From positions 1-5,158 of the forward strand of contig CAJQOK010000340.1 of NCBI GenBank assembly GCA_905479905.1: 5,158 bases of DNA, in the 5' to 3' direction. Positions within the stretch are counted from its first letter, which is position 1. The number at the start of each line of letters is the position of its first letter. A program made the position numbers and the translations under genes. This document shows, in pieces, positions 1 to 5,158 of this stretch. The DNA comes from an uncultured Aliterella sp. Its GTDB lineage: Bacteria > Cyanobacteriota > Cyanobacteriia > Cyanobacteriales > Chroococcidiopsidaceae. The notes under the pieces were generated by a model that was not told where the DNA came from, ran no database searches, and worked only from the letters and a program-made list of their open reading frames with translations.

Positions 1-784
1 AAACTCCTAGTCCACGCGATACATACAGCCAGGGCGCACCATCTCGATACCAACCACTGATATAGCGTCCGCTACCATTGGGACGTAGAGGAGTAAAGCC
101 AAGTAGCGATATTTGTCCGCCATGAGTATGCCCCGATAACATATACTGTGGTTTATATTGTCTGAGCTTTGCTAACTCATCACTTGAAAATGAATCTCGA
201 TATGCTGGTGAGTGGGCAAGTAATAAATGATTTGATTGAGGGCGAACACCTTGAAGTGATTTAATTAAATCCGGCTTGTTAGCTAAATCATCTAATCCCG
301 TGATTAATACAGTTCGTTCGCCGTAGTTATGTAAAACACTTTCATTAACTAATAAGCGACCGTTATAAGTGGCATAGGTTGCTGTTAAACGTTTTAGGTC
401 AATATCAGCCCAGTATTCCCAGTTACCCATAATAGCATACTTGGCTGTTTGCTGGCTAAGGAGCGATAAAAAACGCTCAAATCCATCAATCTGTTCGGCT
501 TTATCGATTGAATCTCCAGTGAATAGTACAAGGTCTGGGTTAAGTTTATTAATTTGCTCGGCAATACGTTGAGCGCGATTGTTGAATGTTTTAAGATGCA
601 AATCACTGATTTGAACAACTTTGAAACTATTATTTGCCAAAGCAAATTGTTTATTCAGTTGGTGGCGCGTAACGACAAAACGATTCGGCTCAATAATCAG
701 ACCATAGAAGCTCAGTAGACAAAAGCTTGTAATAATGGCAAGCAGAATAGGTAGGTACTTTCTTCTATTATTTCTTTTTGGCAT
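1..784 (-). CDS. Calcineurin-like metallophosphoesterase, YkuE/YaeI type, C-terminus cut by window edge
   Basis: Reading the minus strand from an ATG at 784-782 gives 261 uninterrupted residues that run off the left edge. All signature blocks of a two-metal phosphoesterase are present in order: D61-x-H63 (in QISDLHL), G90-D91 (in FTGDSID), G120-N121 (in MGNWEYW), H191 (in LLAHSP) and G218-H219-T-H221 (in SGHTHGGQ). The end, YVSRGLGV, is the usual penultimate block of this family, so only a few tens of residues are probably missing. Residues 1-10 are rich in Lys/Arg and 11-31 form one hydrophobic segment, so the catalytic domain probably lies outside the cytoplasmic membrane. R7-R8-K-Y-L resembles a degenerate twin-arginine signal, as in Bacillus YkuE. 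Relatives hydrolyse phosphodiester or pyrophosphate bonds, some in lipids such as UDP-diacylglucosamine; the substrate here cannot be read. Position 122 is Trp where most of the superfamily has His (GNHD/E). No clear ribosome site precedes the ATG. Confidence 0.93.
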   Translation of the reverse strand, partial: MPKRNNRRKYLPILLAIITSFCLLSFYGLIIEPNRFVVTRHQLNKQFALANNSFKVVQISDLHLKTFNNRAQRIAEQINKLNPDLVLFTGDSIDKAEQIDGFERFLSLLSQQTAKYAIMGNWEYWADIDLKRLTATYATYNGRLLVNESVLHNYGERTVLITGLDDLANKPDLIKSLQGVRPQSNHLLLAHSPAYRDSFSSDELAKLRQYKPQYMLSGHTHGGQISLLGFTPLRPNGSGRYISGWYRDGAPWLYVSRGLGV

Positions 785-950
785 TAGGGTAAATTTATCT
801 GAAAATATTTACTGACACTATCTAACGGCGCGTGTGTACTTTACTGCTTCAATATACCTAAAACAACTTGGTTGATCATCTTTCGCATCTAAAGCTTGCC
901 AACTTCGCCTTTTACTAACTGTCAGCTTGCTCAACTAACTAGAAAAAGTT
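785..950. other. Divergent intergenic region
   Basis: This spacer separates the minus-strand phosphoesterase gene from the plus-strand Cys-cluster gene, so promoters for both should lie here. I looked on both strands for -35/-10 pairs with 16-18 base spacing and found none convincing. A TTGCCA at 896-901 lacks a good -10 at the right distance. No hairpin with a T-run, tRNA or open frame of useful length is visible. Confidence 0.6.
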
Positions 951-962
951 TTGGATATCACA

Positions 963-1778
963 ATGCGAAAACTACCCGAATGCCGCCGATGTAAATTCTA
1001 TGCTGATAACGAACTTCTAATTTGTGCATTGCATCCAAATGGCATTGCTCAAGGAAATGATACTTGCTCAGATTTTGACACTAATATAGAGAAAAAACAC
1101 AGGGAGCATAACTATAGAGCGGAAGACTTAGACTTTGCTTCAGCACTGTTAAGAAACCAAGGATGTACAGACGACCAAGCGTATTATCACAGCTTATCTG
1201 AGATGATGGCAGGAATGCTTTATAACCCGACTAGCGATTTACTAGAACAGCCCTTCTCAGATTTTTTCTATTATGTGTTGCGCCTATCCGAGTTATTAGC
1301 AGATTTAACTAGGTACACCCCTTTACAGCTTCCTGATGACTGCTACAGGCAACTTGCAGCACATGGACGCAGCATTATGGTTCATCAAGCGCGGTTCTTA
1401 ATTACTCATGGTTCAGCAGAAGTTTTAACTCCTCAAGGGCGGCAGTTTCTCTATGGAGAAGATTTATATATTGCCAGAAGAATTGCTAATTACTTAAGTC
1501 GTGAAAATGATTTGAGCATGGCAGTGGGGCAGTCGTATTTCGATGATATGTTAGAACGAATTAGCGGTAATGCAAATCTACATGGCATTGAGGCAGTTGA
1601 ACGCCTTCTTGGTAGTGACTTGTTGTGTGACTTTGAGTATCCTCCCAGTTTTAACCTTAGCAAGTGGAAAGAAAATTTGGCAGATAATCAGACAGACTTA
1701 GTAGTACATTTCTCAGTGCCAAGAACAATTACTTTCGTAAAACAACGGTTTGACATTACGCTGAACTATCCATTTTGA
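963..1778 (+). CDS. Hypothetical protein with N-terminal Cys cluster (putative zinc-binding)
   Basis: The product is 271 residues from the ATG at 963; I do not recognise a named family for the whole protein. The first 40 residues carry C7-x2-C10, C21, H24 and C35 followed by a D-F pair (CRRCKFY, ICALHP, TCSDFD). That spacing suggests a small treble-clef or knuckle-like zinc site, and I recall similar short Cys modules in other cyanobacterial hypothetical proteins. The rest is soluble, acidic and mostly helical by eye up to about residue 190, then more beta-like at the C-terminus (LVVHFSVPRTITFV). There is no signal peptide or membrane segment. An in-frame TTG at 951 would add four residues; ATG 963 is preferred because it is the stronger codon, sits directly before the Cys module and has a weak GGA at 953-955. 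It is divergent from the phosphoesterase gene and 96 bp from the next gene. The reading frame is convincing; the function is unknown. Confidence 0.85.
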   Translation: MRKLPECRRCKFYADNELLICALHPNGIAQGNDTCSDFDTNIEKKHREHNYRAEDLDFASALLRNQGCTDDQAYYHSLSEMMAGMLYNPTSDLLEQPFSDFFYYVLRLSELLADLTRYTPLQLPDDCYRQLAAHGRSIMVHQARFLITHGSAEVLTPQGRQFLYGEDLYIARRIANYLSRENDLSMAVGQSYFDDMLERISGNANLHGIEAVERLLGSDLLCDFEYPPSFNLSKWKENLADNQTDLVVHFSVPRTITFVKQRFDITLNYPF

Positions 1779-1874
1779 CTTTAACAAAGCAATTGCCTCT
1801 ATCTAATAGCTTTACACTTCGGGGTAATACTCAGGCGCTCAAAGAAGAGCTATAAAATTAGCACTGGAATACCA

Positions 1875-2090
1875 ATGCAGGTATTGAGGCGATCGCACTT
1901 GGAAAAGACTAAAATCCACCACGTTATCGGCATCGACGGCACTACCTTGATAGTCTTCTACACCGAAGCCCACTGCTGGCAGTTCCGGTTGATCAGCCCC
2001 GGCGGAGCAGCGAAAGGTGAGCGCAAGATTTACTACAGGGCTGAAGCTGCGCTCAAGGCGGGGCTAGAGTGGGTTGCTTGGGGGAGTTAA
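1875..2090 (+). CDS. Small hypothetical protein, 71 residues
   Basis: I do not recognise this protein. It starts at ATG 1875; the frame upstream has no ATG, GTG or TTG before an in-frame TAA at 1782-1784, so the start is well fixed, although no clear Shine-Dalgarno site precedes it. By eye it is two or three beta strands (HHVIGIDGTTLIVFYT, then CWQFRLISPGG), a basic turn (KGERKIYY) and one C-terminal helix (RAEAALKAGLEWVAW). It is aromatic-rich, soluble, and has no signal peptide or Cys cluster. A HIP1 octamer at 1889-1896 lies inside codons 5-8. The gene is clearly GC-richer than the next one: bases 1921-1980 hold 33 G/C of 60 by hand count. That coding-like composition and the clean fold pattern support a real gene. 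It could be a small accessory protein of a mobile region; partnership with the HEPN gene 113 bp downstream is possible but not shown. Confidence 0.72.
   Translation: MQVLRRSHLEKTKIHHVIGIDGTTLIVFYTEAHCWQFRLISPGGAAKGERKIYYRAEAALKAGLEWVAWGS
1889..1896. repeat. HIP1 octamer GCGATCGC
   Basis: Perfect copy of the cyanobacterial highly iterated palindrome, inside codons 5-8 of the 71-residue gene. Confidence 0.85.
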
Positions 2091-2119
2091 AATTATTATT
2101 TAAAAATAAAATATATTCT

Positions 2120-2154
2120 CAATTGTGCTTTAAGAAGATAATATTGCAAAAGGT
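2120..2154 (+). repeat. Imperfect direct repeat flanking the HEPN gene, upstream copy
   Basis: This copy reads CAATTGT-x-CT-x-TAAG, seven bases, then TATTGCAAAA-x-GT. The same four blocks recur in the same order and orientation at 3856-3889, with about 25 identical bases and two small length differences between blocks. It ends about 50 bp before the start of the HEPN gene. It may be a duplicated regulatory segment, an insertion footprint or chance in AT-rich DNA. Confidence 0.4.
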
Positions 2155-2170
2155 AGTATTTCTATATACT
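2144..2170 (+). promoter_or_regulatory. Weak candidate promoter for the HEPN gene
   Basis: TTGCAA at 2144-2149 and TATACT at 2165-2170 resemble -35 and -10 elements, but the spacer is only 15 bases. The -10-like box lies about 33 bp before the ATG at 2204. The surrounding 2091-2203 spacer is very AT-rich, so such matches are easy to obtain by chance. Confidence 0.25.
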
Positions 2171-2203
2171 TGGGAATCATATAACTAGAGTTGAAGAATA
2201 GCT

Positions 2204-3775
2204 ATGATCCTTGATTTTGACGAAATTCTAATTAATATAAAAAATCCGCAAATTAAAAAGTATTTGCAAGAATCCATTACAAGCTATAGCATGGGCAATT
2301 ATCGTAGCGCTATTCTTGCAGTATGGATTGCAGCAATGTTCGATCTTGTCAAAAAGTTTGAGATTTTAGTCGATCAGCGAGAACCTAGCGCGAAGCACAA
2401 GTGGGACAACTTAAAACCTAAAATTGAAGCTCACACAAATTGGGAGAAGCTGTTAATTGAATCAGCCAAAGATATTGATATGATTAGTAAATATGAAGCA
2501 GATAAGTTAGAGGCACTTCGTATAACTAGAAACCGATATGCTCACCCATCATTTGATGAGATAGGAGTATTGTTTGACCCAACTCCAGAAGAAGTCCGTT
2601 ACTTTATTAGATCGCTTTATGATATTGTATTATCCCAGCCTGCCCAACTTGGCGCATTCTACGTCACTCAATTACTCGAAAAAATAAAATCCCCTACATT
2701 TTTTACTACTAATTTATTTACTGATGAAATATTTTCAGTTAAAGATTCTGTAATAGAAACTATAAATAAGATTAATAAAAAGCAGATACCAAGGCTTATA
2801 AAACACCTTTTTAAAGCTCTTGATTCTCCTGCAAATAAAGAACATGAGCTTAATATATTATGTTTTATAGTTAATTTGTGGGATATTTCAAGTGAAGTAG
2901 AAGTTTTAAATGAGATTTCAAGGTACTGGGATGCTCATATTGATGAAAATAATCAGCTAAGGTTTACAGTGATAGAATCTATTTTAAATTGCCCAGAAAA
3001 AATTGCTGGACTTTCTGGCAAATCACAGCAAAAAATTGAAGAATTTCTCATAGCTAAATTTTTAAAAGGGAATAGAAATTCTATCTCTTTCACGAACTTT
3101 TTGTCTTATGCCGATGTTTTACCTCTTGCTCAGTCTATTTTAGAGGCTATCCCAGTTTATATTGTTGTGAATGAAGCAATCAAACAAAGATATCACTATC
3201 TAGATTTGCTGGGTGAAAAGTCTGCTGTCATTTTTGGAGAAGCTATTTTTAACAAGACTAGAGAAGCTTTAAAGACGAAAGATGGCTATCGCGTAAGGGA
3301 TTGTCTAGAGGCCCTTCGTAAATGTGATATCTGGAAGATAGTAGATGCTCACCTCTCCTCTAATGAAGAAGTAAGCTTTGCAAATGAATTAATCAGTTCA
3401 CTTAATGCTAACAATTACGAAACAATGAGCTTATTGAGTTTTAATGAACGAAATAATATTCCTATTAAATGGGTTACTAAGTTACTTCATTGCTGGTCAG
3501 ATAAATTGCAGAATAATCATGATATTCAACGTCACTTTACATACTATTTTGACTGTTATTTAGGATTAGTTCAACGCCATGAAAGTGAACTTGGCAAATA
3601 CATAAACTTAGAAAAGGATCTCGAAATTGTTGATAGCAAAATAGCACAAGATTTGGATGCTTTCAGTAGCATTGAAAAATTAAAGTCTAACGATGCTTTA
3701 TGGAATTTCTTACAGAAATTATTAACAGAGGGTGAGGACATTATGTCATTAACTTCACTCAGGGATTTTTTCTAA
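2204..3775 (+). CDS. HEPN-domain protein (putative RNase) with long helical C-terminal extension
   Basis: The product is 523 residues. The N-terminal 145 or so residues look like a HEPN helical bundle: an early helix with GNYRSAIL (31-38), a second with AAMFDLVKKFE, and the signature R109-N110-R-Y-A-H114 (RNRYAHP), which fits the R-[polar]-x3-H active-site pattern of HEPN ribonucleases. DUF4145-like and other defence HEPN proteins share this layout. Residues 150-523 are almost entirely predicted helical by eye, with Leu/Ile/Lys-rich stretches reminiscent of helical repeats, but I see no known domain, no signal peptide and no membrane segment. HEPN toxins usually cut RNA and are often paired with an MNT nucleotidyltransferase antitoxin; neither neighbour has the GSx10DxD motif of MNT. 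The gene is markedly AT-rich in its middle (12 G/C of 60 at 2701-2760) and has no HIP1 site, unlike the genes on either side, which suggests transfer. ATG 2204 has only a weak purine tract before it. HEPN assignment is fairly sure; RNase activity and defence role are inferred. Confidence 0.85.
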   Translation: MILDFDEILINIKNPQIKKYLQESITSYSMGNYRSAILAVWIAAMFDLVKKFEILVDQREPSAKHKWDNLKPKIEAHTNWEKLLIESAKDIDMISKYEADKLEALRITRNRYAHPSFDEIGVLFDPTPEEVRYFIRSLYDIVLSQPAQLGAFYVTQLLEKIKSPTFFTTNLFTDEIFSVKDSVIETINKINKKQIPRLIKHLFKALDSPANKEHELNILCFIVNLWDISSEVEVLNEISRYWDAHIDENNQLRFTVIESILNCPEKIAGLSGKSQQKIEEFLIAKFLKGNRNSISFTNFLSYADVLPLAQSILEAIPVYIVVNEAIKQRYHYLDLLGEKSAVIFGEAIFNKTREALKTKDGYRVRDCLEALRKCDIWKIVDAHLSSNEEVSFANELISSLNANNYETMSLLSFNERNNIPIKWVTKLLHCWSDKLQNNHDIQRHFTYYFDCYLGLVQRHESELGKYINLEKDLEIVDSKIAQDLDAFSSIEKLKSNDALWNFLQKLLTEGEDIMSLTSLRDFF

Positions 3776-3855
3776 TTTTTACATAGCTCTATGGTTATTA
3801 ACTTTTCTGTTATTCTATATTTTTTGAATGAGTAGAGAATTTTTTACCCTAAAGG

Positions 3856-3889
3856 CAATTGTACTGATAAGTCTAGTATTGCAAAAAGT
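3856..3889 (+). repeat. Imperfect direct repeat flanking the HEPN gene, downstream copy
   Basis: This is the second copy of the block pattern seen at 2120-2154: CAATTGT-x-CT, two bases, TAAG, five bases, TATTGCAAAA-x-GT. It lies 80 bp after the HEPN stop codon and about 90 bp before the 66-residue gene. Both copies are therefore upstream of a plus-strand gene, which fits a shared regulatory element as well as an insertion boundary. Confidence 0.4.
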
Positions 3890-3908
3890 TAAGCTGTATT
3901 GACTTGAC

Positions 3909-3926
3909 CTTTCGCACAGTGCAAAG
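3909..3926. promoter_or_regulatory. Dyad-symmetric site, possible operator
   Basis: CTTT-c-GCAC-A-GTGC-AAAG is an almost perfect inverted repeat centred on A3918, with one extra C in the left arm. The central gap of one base is too small for an RNA hairpin loop, so it is more like a binding site for a dimeric regulator. It lies 54 bp before the GTG start of the 66-residue gene. No regulator gene is visible in the window. Confidence 0.35.
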
Positions 3927-3935
3927 ATCCAGCTA

Positions 3936-3957
3936 ATCGCAAGCTTTGATTTGCGAT
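3936..3957 (+). repeat. Inverted repeat (stem-loop) overlapping a HIP1 site
   Basis: ATCGCAA (3936-3942) and TTGCGAT (3951-3957) are perfect inverted copies around an eight-base gap; a G-U pair can extend the RNA stem to eight pairs with a six-base loop. The right arm overlaps HIP1 at 3953-3960. It lies 23 bases before the GTG at 3981, so if transcribed it would sit in the leader of the small gene. There is no T-run after it, so it is not an ordinary intrinsic terminator. Confidence 0.45.
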
Positions 3958-3960
3958 CGC
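3953..3960. repeat. HIP1 octamer GCGATCGC
   Basis: Perfect copy in the spacer before the 66-residue gene; it forms part of the right arm of the inverted repeat at 3936-3957. Confidence 0.85.
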
Positions 3961-3980
3961 TCAACTACTAACATTAAATT

Positions 3981-4181
3981 GTGAATAGCCAACCGCGAAC
4001 CGTCCAAATGTATGTTGACGGCGTTGAAGTGCTACGGATTGAGGATGGAAACAAGTGTCATGAAATCTTATTCCCACTTGGTCATCAACCTGATTTGATG
4101 GAGATGGTTTGGGATGGAGAATTAGTTTATGCTATTTCCAACGCTACTTCCGAAGTTCTAGTCAACCGTCTGCCCAAATAG
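3981..4181 (+). CDS. Small hypothetical protein, 66 residues
   Basis: I do not recognise this protein. From GTG 3981 it gives 66 residues; the frame has a TAA two codons upstream, so the only other start is ATG 4008 at codon 10, which would give 57 residues. Neither has an evident Shine-Dalgarno site. By eye it is a small acidic mostly beta protein: VQMYVDGVEVLRIEDG, then CHEILFPLG, then LVYAISNATSEVLVNRL, with one Cys and one W in a negatively charged middle (PDLMEMVWDGE). There is no signal peptide or membrane segment. It is followed after 42 bp by the methyltransferase gene on the same strand, with no terminator in between, so the two are probably co-transcribed. It may be an accessory protein of that mobile-element module; this is inference from position only. 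Confidence 0.68.
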   Translation: MNSQPRTVQMYVDGVEVLRIEDGNKCHEILFPLGHQPDLMEMVWDGELVYAISNATSEVLVNRLPK

Positions 4182-4208
4182 TAGAACCTATTGCCAACTT
4201 AATTTCTT

Positions 4209-4215
4209 AAGGTGG
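4209..4215 (+). promoter_or_regulatory. Ribosome binding site deciding the methyltransferase start
   Basis: AAGGTGG matches the Shine-Dalgarno core with one mismatch and ends eight bases before TTG 4224. It is the best such site in the window. It favours TTG 4224 over the in-frame GTG at 4212, which would overlap it and has no such site of its own. Confidence 0.5.
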
Positions 4216-4223
4216 AAATTACT

Positions 4224-5158
4224 TTGCACAAGCAATTAGTGACAGCTTTCGCCAACGGATTTACCAAAGGCGATAATTTTGTCTCAATCACTTCAGCCCG
4301 AAAGCTGGCTCAATCGGTTCTGAACCAAAAAATTGAGCCGGGGACACCTGCGGCGAAGATTGTAGACGAATCCGTAGAACAGGGCTTAATCCTAGCAGCG
4401 CGTCAGTTAGTCCAGCAATCTAACAATCCCATCGAAACGTGGGAGCAATGCCTAGACTTATACGAGCGCCAGCCAGCACTGAACACCCGTACCAGCACAA
4501 GCATTCTCCAACAGGCATACAGTACCCCTATTCCCATTGCCTTCCTCGCAGGGAAGTTAGCACAAATTGATAGAGGAACAACAGTTTATGAGCCAACCGC
4601 AGGCAATGGAGCGCTGCTGCTGCTTGCTAATCCAGAATTAGCCATAGTTAATGAACTAAATAGCGATCGCGCTACGGCATTGAGGGCGCAGGGTTTTACA
4701 GTAACTCAGGAAGACGCTAGTAGTTTTATCCCCGCTACTGAAGCTGTAGACAGGATTATCACTAATCCACCTTTTGGCTCAGTAAAGGATGCCCAAGGAC
4801 AAACTCGAATGTTTCAGCGCGGACGGCTAACAACCAGCCAGTTAGATCATGCGATCGCACTTTCGGCACTGGACTTGCTGAAAGCCGATGGCAGAGCCGT
4901 TCTCATCTTGGGTGGCAAGATGGGCAATGAAGATTCGCGCACCGAGCGATACAATACCCAGTTAACTAGAGGATTTTATCGTTGGTTGTACAAAGACGCA
5001 GGTTACAAGGTTACAGACCACTTCTCTTTAGCAGGTAGCTTGTATCGCAAACAGGGGACAACTTTTCCAATTGATGTAATTTTGATAGATGGCAGGGGAG
5101 AAACTCAGCTAAAGTTACCTGGAGTTGAGCCGCCCCGCGTTTACGCTAGTTACGAGAG
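4224..5158 (+). CDS. N6-adenine-type DNA methyltransferase, DarB/strawberry-notch-associated type, C-terminus cut by window edge
   Basis: This frame stays open for 311 residues from TTG 4224 to the right edge, where it is cut. The next upstream in-frame stop is TAA 4200-4202. After a helical N-terminal region (1-95) comes TRTSTSILQQAYSTP (88-102), then S-adenosylmethionine motif I in YEPTAGNGALL (122-132), an acidic loop NELN (143-146), D164, and catalytic motif IV NPPFG (181-185) typical of amino-methyltransferases acting on adenine N6. The further blocks DHAIALSALDLL (208-219), VLILGGKMG (226-234) and FPIDVILIDG (281-290) match my recollection of the N-terminal half of very large mobile-element proteins in which such a methyltransferase is fused to a strawberry-notch/SNF2-like helicase, related to phage P1 DarB, which protects incoming DNA from restriction. 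A helicase is therefore expected past the edge but is not seen. HIP1 sites at 4663 and 4851 and about half G/C content suggest long residence in a cyanobacterial genome. Confidence 0.88.
   Translation, partial: MHKQLVTAFANGFTKGDNFVSITSARKLAQSVLNQKIEPGTPAAKIVDESVEQGLILAARQLVQQSNNPIETWEQCLDLYERQPALNTRTSTSILQQAYSTPIPIAFLAGKLAQIDRGTTVYEPTAGNGALLLLANPELAIVNELNSDRATALRAQGFTVTQEDASSFIPATEAVDRIITNPPFGSVKDAQGQTRMFQRGRLTTSQLDHAIALSALDLLKADGRAVLILGGKMGNEDSRTERYNTQLTRGFYRWLYKDAGYKVTDHFSLAGSLYRKQGTTFPIDVILIDGRGETQLKLPGVEPPRVYASYE
4663..4670. repeat. HIP1 octamer GCGATCGC
   Basis: Perfect copy within the methyltransferase gene, encoding the S-D-R of its NELNSDRA block. Confidence 0.85.
4851..4858. repeat. 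HIP1 octamer GCGATCGC
   Basis: Perfect copy within the methyltransferase gene, encoding the A-I-A of its DHAIAL block. Confidence 0.85.

Noticed and set aside
394..645. An open frame of 83 codons on the minus strand.
   Set aside because: It lies in another frame inside the phosphoesterase gene, which has every family motif across the same bases; its translation has no recognisable features.
1787..1796. GCAATTGC palindrome after the Cys-cluster gene as a third copy of the direct repeat.
   Set aside because: Only CAATTG is shared; the TAAG and TATTGCAAAA blocks are missing at the right distance.
1811..1856. TTTACA and TATAAA as a promoter for the 71-residue gene.
   Set aside because: The two boxes are far too widely spaced, and no other -10 sits 16-18 bases after TTTACA.
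2096..2112. TTATTT/AAATAA inverted repeat after the 71-residue gene as a terminator.
   Set aside because: Pure A/T stem with a two-base centre in a low-complexity stretch; it would not form a stable hairpin.
1875..3775. The 71-residue gene and HEPN gene as a classic HEPN-MNT toxin-antitoxin pair.
   Set aside because: The small protein has no GSx10DxD nucleotidyltransferase motif and the base composition of the two genes differs sharply.
3782..3793. CATA/TATG inverted repeat after the HEPN stop as a terminator.
   Set aside because: Only four A/T-rich pairs and no immediate T-run; not a credible intrinsic terminator.
3791..3835. A 14-codon hydrophobic open frame (MVINFSVILYFLNE) just after the HEPN gene.
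   Set aside because: Too short, no ribosome site, and such frames are expected in AT-rich spacers.

Overview
The window looks cyanobacterial, most likely from a filamentous species. The octamer GCGATCGC (HIP1), which is over-represented in many cyanobacterial genomes, occurs four times (1889, 3953, 4663, 4851). Shine-Dalgarno sites are mostly weak or absent, GTG and TTG starts are plausible, and the N-terminal cysteine cluster of the protein at 963-1778 resembles small-domain proteins I associate with cyanobacteria. No rRNA, tRNA, CRISPR array or transposase is visible. The right-hand gene belongs to a family typical of plasmids, integrative elements and phage, so at least the right half is probably an accessory region.

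Layout: (1) 1-784, minus strand: a membrane-anchored or exported calcineurin-like metallophosphoesterase of the YkuE/YaeI type, cut by the left edge just before its C-terminus. (2) 785-950: a short divergent intergenic region. (3) 963-1778, plus: a 271-residue protein with an N-terminal Cys cluster (possible zinc knuckle) and an unrecognised C-terminal part. (4) 1875-2090, plus: a GC-richer 71-residue orphan. (5) 2204-3775, plus: a very AT-rich gene for a 523-residue protein with an N-terminal HEPN-like RNase domain (R109-N-x3-H114) and about 370 residues of helical sequence of unknown family. (6) 3981-4181, plus: a 66-residue orphan behind two inverted repeats. (7) 4224-5158, plus: the N-terminal 311 residues of an N6-adenine-type DNA methyltransferase, resembling the front of the giant methyltransferase/strawberry-notch helicase (DarB-like) proteins of mobile elements; it runs off the right edge.

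The HEPN gene is the strongest candidate for something undescribed. It has no MNT nucleotidyltransferase antitoxin beside it, differs in base composition from its neighbours, contains no HIP1 site, and is bracketed by an imperfect direct repeat of about 35 bp (2120-2154 and 3856-3889). It sits beside an anti-restriction-like methyltransferase gene. A defence or toxin role is an inference from the HEPN motif and the setting; nothing in the sequence proves it. The 66-residue gene and the methyltransferase gene are 42 bp apart and probably share a transcript.
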